From: Lepisosteus oculatus
Taxonomy: Eukaryota; Chordata; Actinopteri; Semionotiformes; Lepisosteidae
DNA length: 64,000 nucleotides
Direction: 5' to 3'
NCBI RefSeq assembly: GCF_040954835.1
Contig: NC_090723.1
Location: 5,218,001-5,282,000, forward strand
Under the pieces are notes generated by a model. That model was not told where the DNA came from, made no database searches, and worked only from the letters and a program-made list of their open reading frames with translations. Positions 36,401 through 61,664 of this stretch are shown here, piece after piece. Position 1 is the first letter of the stretch. Each line of letters starts with the position of its first letter. A program made the translations under genes and the position numbers.

Positions 36401-39400
36401 TTTTGGGGTGAGGAAAATATTTTGTGGTGTTAGCATTTTAGTGACATTCAGACTGATTAAGCACCACATTAAAAAAAACTCCCATTCTGAGTAATATTCT
36501 TGCATTTGTTTCATATCCATTCAGGCATTCTGCAGCAGGAATGGCTGAGTGGGGGGGCATTCAGAGAGTAACAGATCTAATGCCCTACCCACCCAGAGGC
36601 AGAGATGGAGGAGATGGAGGTGTTTGGAAGGGAAATCCTTGCATGTGAAGGTTCCAGGCCGATGGGCGGGGCATGGCGGCTCTGACAGGAGGGAGAGGGG
36701 GATTGTGGGAAAGAGAACAATGGCCCTTTTGACCGGCAGTTACATTGCTCTTGCTCTTCTTTCTCCAGCTGCCTTCCTCACACAGACGGTCTGCTTGGAC
36801 GACACGACGGTAAAGTTTGAGATCTGGGACACAGCCGGCCAGGAAAGATATCACAGCCTGGCGCCCATGTACTACAGAGGAGCGCAGGCGGCCATTGTGG
36901 TGTATGACATCACTAACACGGTACGCAGAGGATACTGGAGCAGCCTGGGCTCTCTGTGCCTGTGAGCAGGGTTCAGGGGGGGATCAGGATTGTTCGCATT
37001 CATTTTAACAGGTTGAAAAGGGACGACTGTGAAAAGCTTGTTTCTTTTTTTTAGTGGGATCATTTAAGGGAAACTGCAGTCCCAGTTTCCCAGACTGGTT
37101 ATTAAATCTCTGTAACAAAATACATTCATTGACAGTATAGACAAATTTTACAAATTTCAAATTCAGCACAAAATAATGAAAGTACTGTAAGTCGCCATGT
37201 TGTCACAAACCCCTGATCTCCATGGCCATGGGCGAGAGTGAGAGTTTGCAAGATCTGTGACGCAATAGGGCCCTTCCTGCTCGCTAGTCCCTGTAGTGAC
37301 TGATGTAATACGATGTACGAGAGAATTAGTACAGGTTGTGCAGCAGCCTTTTCACCGCAGAAATGTTCCACTTTGATCTGCATGCAGAGTTAACACGTAG
37401 ATCATCTCGAAGTCTAGAGCAGTATTTCTGTTGGATTAAAAGAGGATGTGTACACAAGCCTGCTTCTTTACAGTGTAATAGAGCCACGTCACGTGTCTGG
37501 ATGTTTTGTTGCCTTGTTCTGAATCGCAGAACATGGTGCAGCGCATACCTGGAAATTTTGTCCGTTTTGCGATGTAACGTCACGGTTTTACAAGTCACTG
37601 TGTACGTTTTACTTTTATTGTGGTTTGAACTGCACTCATTAATGCCGATTCTTTTATACCCCTGGTATATCAAAACAGCATTGCAGTTCCCCTTTTAAAC
37701 ATCACGTTTGCAAAAGCCTATCATCTCTTCATAATTAAAATTGTGGTCACCCCTTATATAGTTCACATGTCATCTTTCTTCGTCTTAGAAAAGGAGTTCC
37801 ATATCTACAGCAAAATAATCTGGTTCACCTCTATATTGATACTTCACATATTTTGGTCATTTGAAAATCAGTTTTTAGTACTTGCTGGTTGAGGTGTGGG
37901 AAGCCCCTATTTTTTTTAGTTAGTGAAGATGTAATTGTTAATGTTTTCCTGTTCTAGACGTAGGAGTGGTACATTCTGTAGACTGACAGTGACAACGGCT
38001 GGGCCTTAACAGTGGTTGGAGTTACCACGATGCAGTGCATGGCTTGCTTAGCCAATACAGGATTGTTTTTTATTGGGTTAACTGCATCTCCAAAAAGTCG
38101 TAATTGTTTAAATGATTTCCAAGGGAATAGCACTTGTGCGCTTTTCTGCTTCTCAACAGGACACATTTGCACGAGCTAAGAACTGGGTGAAGGAGCTGCA
38201 GCGACAAGCCAGCCCCAACATCGTCATCGCCTTGGCGGGCAACAAGGCCGACCTGGCCAACAAAAGAGCTGTGGACTTCCAGGTGAGCTTGTTTTCTGGC
38301 ACGTGCAGGAAAACCACCTTAAACACAATCCTCCCGGAAAAGGTCCTCGAGCTACACAACACTGTACGCCGTTTTCTCTGTCGCCATCAGTCGACGCGTC
38401 CACTTTACAGCAGACCTTGCGTTCGTGTGCGGAATACCGCTTTGACGATGTCTGGGGTGGTCAGTGGGCTGAAACACGCCAGCGGGGGGGGGGGGGGGCG
38501 ACTCGGGTACAAGCTCCGTAGACTCATCGCCACAAACGTGTCTCGTCGGTCTTTCCAGGAAGCGCAAGCTTACGCCGACGACAACAGCCTGCTGTTCATG
38601 GAGACATCCGCCAAGACGGCGATGAACGTGAATGAAATCTTCATGGCCATAGGTACAGTATCTGCCCCTTGGTGGGGGGGGTCACCCAGCCTGGACTATT
38701 GTCTTGCAAAATGCAAAAATCAGTCTCATTCAAGTGAACCCCCACCATCACACTTGTGAAAATTCGCCCTGCCCACATTACCACGATGCTCATGGTACAA
38801 ATAGCAGCTTTGTGCATAAGTGTCTGTCAGGTCCTACGTGTACACTTTCAAGCTAGAGAAATGTATTCATTTCTATGTCACCTTAAGTAAAGAATGTATA
38901 TTTGGACTTCCCTGGCTGGGGTACCCCCTTTTTCCAAGCAAAGACCTGCAGGGGGTTCCCTCTTTTCAAGCACAGCTGTTTGTTTTCAAAGTAGGTCCGT
39001 CAGTGGAGAAGTACTGATGACAGCTGGTGCATGTTACTCTAAATAATATTATTATTAATATTAATTGCTTACACCTATATAGCACTTTTCTGGACACTCC
39101 ACTCAAAGCGCTTTACAAGTAATGGGGATCCCCTCCACCACCACCAATGTGCAGCATCCACTTGGATGATGCGACGGCAGCCATAGTGCGCCAGAACGCT
39201 CCCCACACACCAGCTAAATTTGGACTCTTGCGCCCAAATTAATATTGGGGGTGGGGGGAGAGACGTTGATGGTGTCTGGATCGCCATCCAGGAATCCCGA
39301 TCCTAATCAGTATCTGCCGAATTGTCATTCCAGCTCAACTCTCGGTGAGTGCTTCGCTGGTTTAAATATATGTTGGTTCTCTTGGCTCCTAAAAGTGAAA

Positions 39401-39780
39401 ATTTAATTAAGGTTACTGGAACGTAACCTCAGTGTAGGAGATGAGAAATCTAGTTCTAAATCAGAAAATGACTTGAACGGAGGGCTCCATTAATGAAGAG
39501 CAAGACTGAAAATGGGCAGGCCTCTGCAGTCGGGTGGGCCCAGGTTCGAGAGGGCTCATGCTCCCTGGATGCCAGTTTGAAAACCTGTGCTATGGGTTAC
39601 TGAGGGTCGCGACCCCTCCAGCAAAGCAGCGCCGCCTGAGCTTGCCGTGTCTGTTATCTTGTAGCCAAGAAGCTGCCGAAGAACGAGCCTCAGAGCGCAA
39701 CGGGCACAGCGGGCAGGACCAGAGGGGTGGACCTGCAGGAAAGCAGCCCTCAGAACCGGAGTCAGTGCTGCAGTAATTGA
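33473..39780 (+). CDS. RAB5C: RAB5C small GTPase, complete (216 aa, five coding exons)
   Basis: Ras-superfamily GTPase that controls early-endosome fusion and endocytic traffic on the cytosolic face of plasma-membrane-derived vesicles and early endosomes. Coding exons are 33473-33638, 36769-36920, 38160-38282, 38559-38652 and 39665-39780, with phases joining cleanly to a 216-residue protein, the length of human RAB5C. Visible motifs are the P-loop GESAVGKS at 28-35, switch I ending ESTIG, switch II WDTAGQE with Gln80, AGNKADL with Asn134 for guanine recognition, and SAK in ETSAKTA. The C-terminus is SQCCSN, a double-cysteine geranylgeranylation site. The start ATG at 33473 gives MAGRGG as in vertebrate RAB5C. 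RAB5A and RAB5B differ in these N- and C-terminal stretches, and the KCNH4/KAT2A neighbours support RAB5C. A 5' UTR piece (33392-33472) precedes the ATG in the same exon. Confidence 0.97.
35700..35830 (+). mobile_element. LINE (CR1/L2-like) 3' remnant
   Basis: GTGTGGAGTAAGCTGTCATT followed by GGCACTAATGGACAGGATCC and ATGGGTGAAATGGCCTGTTT parallels the end of the LINE family (WNKLP-type segment, then the ...ATGGCCTCCTCTC-type 3' UTR). It is diverged and lies in RAB5C intron 2. Confidence 0.5.
38283..38558 (+). other. RAB5C: RAB5C intron 4, stop-free and divisible by three
   Basis: The 276-bp intron between the exons ending VDFQ and starting EAQAY contains no stop codon in the RAB5C frame, so retention would insert 92 residues without changing frame. 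It includes a run of about 15 G at 38484-38498. Splice sites (GTGAGC donor, CTTTCCAG acceptor) are good, so normal splicing is expected. Confidence 0.85.
39044..39275 (-). repeat. 5S-derived SINE (family B), 5'-truncated minus copy
   Basis: The plus-strand text TATATAGCACTTTTCTGGAC, CTCCACTCAAAGCGCTTTAC, then CCTCCACCACCACCAATGTG and a CAGCCATAGTGCGCCAGAAC segment is the reverse complement of the 3' half of family B. It is preceded by an ATT microsatellite. It lies in RAB5C intron 5. Confidence 0.8.
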
Positions 39781-40925
39781 CCCGCCGAGAGGCAGCGGAC
39801 CGAACAGAACCACCCGACGACGTCGCGCAGATCCACCCGAGCCCATTCTTCCCGATCGCACTTAACGGAGCGTGCAGCTTTGTGGGTTTTTTCTCCTCCC
39901 TCCCCACCTTGGTTTTGCTGCTTTGATTTTTTTTTTCTTCTTTTAAATCATAAGCTGGAGAGAATCCATTCCATCAGCCTCTCTCTCATCTTTCTGTACA
40001 AATACTAATTCAGTGGTGTCTTAAGTCACTTTTTAAAAACAAATGTATTATACTGGCTTCTGCTCTTACCTTCTTCTCTGGTGGTGGGTGCATGTAGCGA
40101 ATTCTTTTTTTTTTATTTTTGCCCCTCTCCCACCTTCCACCCTCGTCTTTTGCCCCTCCCCAGCACAAAGGCACGGGAGGGTGGGAGAAATTGGGGGAGT
40201 TGCATCTCTTTCCAAATTAACCATCTTGTAGATTATTATTGATATTATTACTATTCTGGCACAAGCAAAACAGGATATAATGAATAGGATAGGCCTAACA
40301 TGGTTTTTGATCATTTATGTGTAAGAATCACAACTATATGCATAGTGCATTAACAGTCATTATTATACCAGTAAGTCATTTTTAGCATTAATGTAACAAT
40401 TTTTCAAATCTGTTGAACTTATAAAAATGGAAAAAAAAGCCAGATTTTTTTTCTGACCAAAATCACACTTACGAGTATTGGAGATTATTTTGCTGTATTT
40501 GTATTGTATATTTTTTTCTTCAATATGTAACCAATCAGTACTTAATGGTCAATACAGTACCTTCCCAATATATAAATGTATTTTTTGTCATCTTTATTTT
40601 TGTGTTGGAAAGCATGAGTTTTCTTTTTTTAACTGGTCCTGTTTTTTTTTTTTAATTGGGGTTTCTGTTGTAACATGCACTGGTGCCGTCGATCAGGTAG
40701 AGACTTTGCAGATAACATCTTGTCTTTGTTTTTGGAGTCCTTTGGAATCGTGCTGTGTTGTCACTAAATGACATTAATGACTGGCACAACAGAACAAAGC
40801 TGTCCTGTCAGCTGGAGTGTGCTGTCACTGTGTGGCTCAGCTCATGTGTGGAGGAGTCCTGTTTTCAAGTATGGGGAGGCTCATTCTGTAATTCTACCAA
40901 TAAACATGGAGGGGGACGTGTCTAA
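39781..40925 (+). other. RAB5C: RAB5C 3' UTR
   Basis: AT-rich sequence with long T runs follows the RAB5C stop. An AATAAA hexamer at 40899-40904 is the first good poly(A) signal and would give a UTR of about 1.1 kb. The exact end is not visible. Confidence 0.55.
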
Positions 40926-42230
40926 GCAGTGTTGTCCACTGAATTTCACTTGCACGCACGGATTAAAAACAATGACCAACAAAGAGTCAATACCACAGGA
41001 GTCTGACGCTGTTCACTCGCACATTTGAGAGATGTCATTGTTAAATTTGCCCTTAAACCAAAGCAAATAGGACAATTTAACAATTACACCTAATTACAGT
41101 GAAACTGTGCAAAACTTTTTTTCTTGAGTGTCAATTGATTAGATGGTCTCTGGTCCTGCTGTCATTCAAGTAAACAGTCTGCTTCATTGATCAGAGAAAC
41201 TGCAAATTAATGATGGATCATTGATTAACATCCTATAAATTGTTTCACATAGGCACAAGGTCATTTTCTATAGATTACTATAGTCTATGCTGTGTATAGT
41301 ATAAACCTCAGATTAATTGAAGCGTTATTGAAAAAATGAGACATGAAATAGTTTCCCAATCCCGGACCAACTTTAAAATCTTGTCCCAGTTTTAGGTGTC
41401 CAAGGATTTTGGTCCACCTCAGTCTCCCCATTTAATGTAACTTGCTGGATGCCTCAGAATCGAACTTTGGGTTTTTACTGCAGGCAAAATGTTTAGAGGT
41501 GGTTCAGAAGTCACAGAATTGAAGTATATGGATATCACCTGCTGTGATAGTTTTTGGTAGTTGTGGTAGCTGTGGTATCCTGGTCTGGTGAGACCACAAT
41601 GCCTTTTGGTTTTTGTACCAAGCTGATTAATTGCAAGCAAAATTAGTTTATTTACATGTGCATTTTATTTAATTTTTAGGTCTTATAAAGTTGTGTGTTT
41701 GGGTAGCTCTGTGCCAATCCCAAGGTTTGAGAATTCCTCTCATTCAGGCGTCAGTGGAAATGCAGCTAATCCGATTTAGGGAAAATAAGTCACTTCCGGA
41801 GTATTAAATACGTTAACAAGTTCCTTAGCGCTGCCTGGGCTTTGTACTGTGGATGAGACGCGATACAAATGTACGACAGGCGTTGTTTCTACGCGTGAGA
41901 GCTGATTTTGGCTCCATTGTGTCTGAATACACATTTCGCTCGCCAGACCTTTTTTTTTTTACCCTGGTGACATGTTAGATGCTACACCTTTCTAAATAAC
42001 ACAGCGAATTTTAATTCTCCTTCTACCAGCTTTTTTTTAATTACTTTTCACCTGAATCCCACCTACTCCAAAAAGAATATACAACAAAAGCCGCGTCAGT
42101 AACAACAGAGTATCGCTGCCTAGTGGTTAGGAGGATTAGCACATCCAGCTGGCACAAATAACGTTAAATTAAACATGCATGATAATGACCAAATATACAT
42201 TGGTCATTGTCATGCGTGTTGTTCATTCAA
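40926..42230. other. Intergenic DNA between RAB5C and KAT2A
   Basis: About 1.3 kb of AT-rich DNA with no credible open frame. The mammalian HSPB9 gene lies at the equivalent place, but no alpha-crystallin-type sequence is seen on either strand. Confidence 0.6.
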
Positions 42231-42339
42231 GTCCTCCGGCGTAAGCCATATCCCACAATGAGAGCTCGTGACCTTATTTATTAAAAAGACCCTGTATCTA
42301 AAGCAATTTCGTAATTTAAAACAATCCATCTAGGCAAAT

Positions 42340-42470
42340 GTAAAAACAAACGGCAATTCCCAGAACGCCTTTCGGTGACGCATGCGCAGTTTGGAGCCAA
42401 GCCGCCATCAACAAAACTTTATTGTTCACAAACACAACGGCAGGAGAGACAATCGACTGCGGCTATTGCT
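42340..42470 (+). promoter_or_regulatory. KAT2A: KAT2A promoter and 5' UTR
   Basis: Within 130 bp upstream of the KAT2A start are GCAATTCCCAGAACGCCTTT (42353-42372, ZNF143-like), GACGCATGCGCAG (42378-42390, NRF1-like palindrome) and GCCGCCATC (42401-42409, YY1-like, reverse orientation). There is no TATA box. The combination is typical of vertebrate housekeeping promoters. Transcription probably starts near the YY1-like site, but this is inferred from motif placement. Confidence 0.6.
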
Positions 42471-56798
<14,328 letters not shown>

Positions 56799-58055
56799 GG
56801 TACCCGGCGGGCGCGCGGGAAAAGACGAACCCTAAAAATCTTCCGTTTGCAAGCGATTCGGTGAGGAAATGGTGGAAACGCCTGTCAGACATCCGCCGAC
56901 GGCATGAGACCCCGGCTACTTAAAACCTGGATCTTGTTGTTCAAGAAGAAGACATCTGCCCAGTCCCTCGTGTTTCTGAAGTGAACGCATCCTTAAAGAA
57001 TTCAATTTTTTTTTTCCAGGGGGGAGTCAGGGAGGGGGGGGGGTCTTTTTTCATGAAATGGTTTGTCTCAGTGGGCCCTTGTGCATCACCTCACGGTGGT
57101 CCTGTATGTTTTAATGGCAGCTTTCTTGATGGGGCGTCGCTCGTTCTAGGAAGGGAGATCTCTCTCGTGGAGGGTGGGGGAGGCAGCCAGCCAGCCTGCC
57201 TCCTCACCAGGCTTGGGGGGCGCTTGCACTCGGTTCTTGCCTTCAGCCTGGAAAACCGCAGACCCAGAAATGGTGTCTTGTGCATAGTTTCAAGACGCCT
57301 TGACTTGAAAAGGGAGCCAAGCGTGAGAGGTCTCAATAATGTCTGTGTTGCCCTGGAAGCTTGAATCGGCGGTGACGTTTTTGATACTGCGGTTCATTGT
57401 ACAGCACCCAGTCGCCGGAGCCCGGGAGGACCGACTGCGTTCCTCTCTCTCCAGCTGGTTTCTGCACACCTGACGATGTGTGCCAGTCTGCACAGTTTCC
57501 ACACGTCTGTTGCCATTAATGTTGTATTTTGTGGGTTTCGTTCCCTCTGTGCCTCCCCTACCCCACGCTGGTTCTTCAAGACCCAGAAAGACACGGAAAG
57601 ATGCTTTCAACAATCGACAGATGTCAGAGTCGCTAAACCGAGAACCGGACAGGAAGCCTGGGGGGGTATAGGGTGTACAGATTTTATAAGGTGTTTTAAC
57701 TTTAAAAAATGATACAGTCCTTCCTGTACATACCTGTAGCTTTGCATAAGTTCCTCAATGGGGCAGTTTTTTTAAAAACCAATACTGTTTTGGATGGAAT
57801 CTGAAAATGTTCCGTCTCGGTTCAATTGCAGCGTGTACGAGACCATTCTGAATTGAAGTACATGCCCCCCTGCTGTCTTGTCAGTGTTGTTCACAGCGAG
57901 GACCCTCCAGAGAGAAACGAGGTCTTCATCTGTGGTTTAAATGAATTCTGGAAGTAAACTAACCTGCAGCTGATGTAGTTCTGGCCGACCTAGGTTTCTC
58001 ACTGCCAGAAAGGCAATCCAACAGTCTCATCACAATAAAAAAAGTATGAATTGTG
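56799..58055 (+). other. KAT2A: KAT2A 3' UTR
   Basis: The sequence following the stop contains no repeat copies. It ends near an AATAAA hexamer at 58034-58039 followed by an A-rich then GTGTGTG-rich stretch, a good cleavage context. This gives a UTR of about 1.25 kb. Confidence 0.7.
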
Positions 58056-61000
58056 TGTGAATGCATCATTTAATAACCTGGGGCTCAGCCTGAGTTACCA
58101 TTTACAGTTCTAAATATAAATCCGAAAAACCTTCATAGCCATAATGGTGTTCATTTATTAACCACTGTCTATATCCTGGCTGAGCTATCGTTATCAGTTT
58201 ATTGTTTCCTGGTATATGTTGACTTAATGTTATGAGATATGGGGAGTCAATGGGATTCAAACTTGTAATTTAGTGAAGAACATGGCTGCCATGTTTTCTG
58301 CTGTACAAGTAAACATGAGTGAAGTCTTGAAAGCTAAGTGAGGTTTATGCTGAAGTCCTTGAACAAGAGGATACGAGCGGTGGACAAGGCGATGTCTAAT
58401 CATGGGAAAGTGCTGGGAATATTGTTTGGGTTTACTGTGGGGTGGGCTTCCATGCGGGTTTTCCAGGGAATACTGCAAGTGTAGATCTGTTTTTAGGTAG
58501 TGTAATGTGGAATGTTAATGCAGCACAAACTCCTTGTGCCTCTGTGTATACTGGAGACCTCACCTGTAATAAGGTGCCTGACCTGCAGGTCATACAGTGC
58601 TGCTATTGGTTAAAGATGCCAAACAACGGTACCAACCACTGCCATTTACTGATTGAAAAGCTTCTCTTTCATTATGGAATTATCCCTTGTCTCATGGTCT
58701 CATGCTGCATTTGTGCACTTGTCATAGAACTAATTGGCACTGCGTAGAAGTTCAGCGAGATGCACCCGGCCAAGATTCCAGATGCTGCTGACTCGGAGTT
58801 AGTAGTGGGTGCAACGTCGCTCAGGTATCGCATTGAATGGTAAAGGGTCCTCATTTTAAAATGAGAGGGAAATGCATGAAGCAGGGGAGAGGAAGGTCAA
58901 AACCAGGGCACAGACCATGAGATATGATCGATCAAAATCATACTGTGTGGTGCTCTGGTACTAAGATTTTCTTTTGCGTATTTAGACAACCTGCCTATTT
59001 GCAGATCTCCAAGCTGCCGTGCCTGCTCCTGTGGGAGTGCTGGTTTGTGCATCTGAAACACTGCGGCAGTCAGTCAAGCCTGTACTCTGCCTGTCAGTCA
59101 AGCACCAGAAAAAGAACACTGAGACAAGAGACTAAACTCTATGACTGCGCGGAGAGGCACTGTCAAGGGTGGTCGCAAATACCTTGCTGGTTAAAGGTAA
59201 ATGATGGATTCATTTCGCACAGGTGGAATCGATCTCCATCCACATGGCGTCATCACAGCGCCCAGCTGATTGACGGGTGGAGCAGAGGCTCCATCAGGCA
59301 TGCAACCCAGAGCTCCCACAGCAGTCGTAAACCAGCATTTTAGGCATCTCTGGCGCCCCAACCAGGATGTAGGGTAGCCAATAGGTTGTCATGACACTCA
59401 TCGGGAACAGGCAACTTTCTAATCCTGGATGGATCAACCCTGTACTTGTTGGTCATGAGAGAAAATTAGGTGACTCATTTGCATTCTGCCGAACAGGCTA
59501 CCAATCTGTTTTTTTTCTGTCCACGATATTATCTCCTGTTTCTTAGCAATGTGTAATTGTACTTGAACAGAGGTGACGTTTGCTGAAAACCTGAATAACC
59601 TCACGGTGTCATCCCTTTTTCCCCCTCTATAGCAGATACTGCTTTTCGTTTTCATGGTTTCATCTCTTCTCCCAGTCCCTGAGTTGTTTCACTAGTGTAG
59701 CTTTCTCAACGGAAAACCAGTAAGGCTTTTCAAAATGTGTTTTTAAGCTGCTTGCAAATTGTGAGCACAGTCTGTAAACTGTTCGTGCTAATAAAATGTT
59801 TTGTAAGAACACCAGAGTTTGCTTTTGCTTTGCTTCGTATCTGCGCAAATAACGCAAAATGATGACTTGAAAGAATTGCATAATGAATGGCAAAATTGAA
59901 ATTAAAGTTAGAAAAGTTGAGATTTTATTTCCTGTTCCTTTGGATGCGGATGCAGGCACAGGATTTGCTCTTTGTGTAAGTGCAGTTGAATTAAAATAAA
60001 TCACTGCTGACTTCTAACTGAGCCATCACACCTTGGAAAAGCCCAACAGATGAACAGTTTGAGGTGCACACTGCTGTGAAAAGTAATGCAGAAATTGCAG
60101 GTTTGGATTACGAATAATTAAGGTGATGCCATGAAGGGACGTGCTGTTTTATTGTTGCTAAAAATGAATTTTAAAAAGCTATGATTACAGTTATACAACT
60201 TAAAGTTAATTTGTGGCTATGGTGATTGTTTTATTTAATACATGGAATTAGATGTGTTAAGTACTTAAAATTACAGAGTACTTCGAAATGGAAAGCGGGT
60301 CTGGTGTTTGGCACTTGTGTTCTACTGGGTGCCAAAAACATTCTAGAAAATGGTTTAACTTGCCTTTGAGTAATTAAGTTGGTTTTTATCCAGATATTTG
60401 ATTATTTACATTTGTTAGTGATTCATGGAGCACTAGGGGCAGACAGGAGACTGTTTGAAATATGCTGTGTGGTTTGGCAGATTTTTCTGTGATCGTAATA
60501 AGATAATAGTGAGGTAATAATAATATTCACTGTGCTTCCTATAAATGTTTCTCAGTTTCCTGTCAGTGGGATAAACATAAGGGAGAAACGGCTAGTTTGA
60601 GATTTGTTTAAAGTGTGTGCTGGGACCTCCGGGTCCATATCTTCTCCCTTTCGGTTTCTTTTCCATCAGCTGCTGCGGCTGTGATTTTGTTTTGCTGAAG
60701 AATTGCTCTCAGTGAGACACTGGGGACTTCTGCTGCAGGCCTGGGCCATCCGTTTCCTTTTCGTTACCTCATTGAGCAGGGCTCCTCTGAGGGGGGTGCC
60801 CAGACTGCAACCCTGTAAATACAGTTTTGCCTTCTGAACTGTGTCTGTGCTGTGGAATAAGAAACGATGCCATTATCTAAACAGAAAGAAAATTCTAACT
60901 GAATTTAGAGACCAGTGTTAATGGGGAAACAAAAGGAGCCAACTCAAGTGCAGTACTGTCAAAGCTGTGTGAGTGGATTCAGTGCTTTTAGGCTGCTTGT

Positions 61001-61060
61001 CTATATCCTGGCTTTCCTGGCTGTCATTTCCAGAGTAGGCCTCGTGCTGTCCTTCCACAT
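58056..61060. other. Intergenic DNA between KAT2A and DHX58
   Basis: About 3 kb, AT-rich, with no recognised gene or full-length repeat. A 139-codon plus-strand open frame (58924-59343) shows no domain or family resemblance and is probably chance. Confidence 0.55.
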
Positions 61061-61097
61061 ACTCCCTCAGGGAGGCCCTTGTTTGGAGTGTTGCTTC

Positions 61098-61139
61098 AGT
61101 TTCGATTTCTGCTCTCGACTCCGAGAGCTGAGTATTTAA
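61098..61139 (+). promoter_or_regulatory. DHX58: ISRE and TATA-like box of DHX58
   Basis: AGTTTCGATTTCTG at 61098-61111 matches the interferon-stimulated response element pattern AGTTTCNNTTTCNY at all but the last position. TATTTAAA at 61132-61139 is TATA-like and lies about 20 bp downstream. A GTGAGT donor at 61238 follows, so transcription probably starts near 61160-61170. LGP2 is a known interferon-stimulated gene in vertebrates, which fits ISGF3/IRF binding here. Function is inferred from sequence. Confidence 0.7.
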
Positions 61140-61164
61140 AGGTAAGAGGAGGCGGATCACATTG

Positions 61165-61237
61165 CTGAGCTCGGGCACTGCGACAGCTGCTTCAGAGACG
61201 AGTTCTGTGTGGCAAGGAAGAGAGGTTCCAGTTCTTG
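61165..61237 (+). other. DHX58: Probable noncoding first exon of DHX58
   Basis: The sequence between the TATA-like box and a strong donor (CTTG|GTGAGT, exon end 61237) contains no ATG. The coding exon has its acceptor at 61653-61654 (CTCTTCAG), 10 bp before the start codon. A short noncoding exon 1 is therefore needed and this is the natural candidate. The left end is approximate. Confidence 0.55.
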
Positions 61238-61664
61238 GTGAGTGAAAAACAAAATTCTACACCTGCATATGCATGTCTTTTTGTTTTTGAGGCAGTGGCT
61301 TTATGTTCTGTGTCAAATGTCTCTGTGCTCTTAATGGATCATGTGCTTGTGAAGTAAGGGGCATAACAGGAAGTACCAGTTCTTGCTGAGTGGGTCATAA
61401 TATTGAAAATAAGCTTGCATAGCTGTAGGTGAGCTTACAGGTAGTTAAACACAGATGATCAATTGGGATTTCGGGATATGTTACTCTGGATAATTTAAAC
61501 TTTGTGGTACATCAGAAGAGAGAATCACAGCATAAAAAGAAAAGGAGGAATCGAGGAAGATGAGACACAGAAGAAACACTACCAGCTTTCTTTGCTGTGT
61601 GAGCTGAGCATCGCTGATGAAGAGAAGTATCTGTCTTGTCTTCAAGCTCTTCAGCTTGGTGGCG

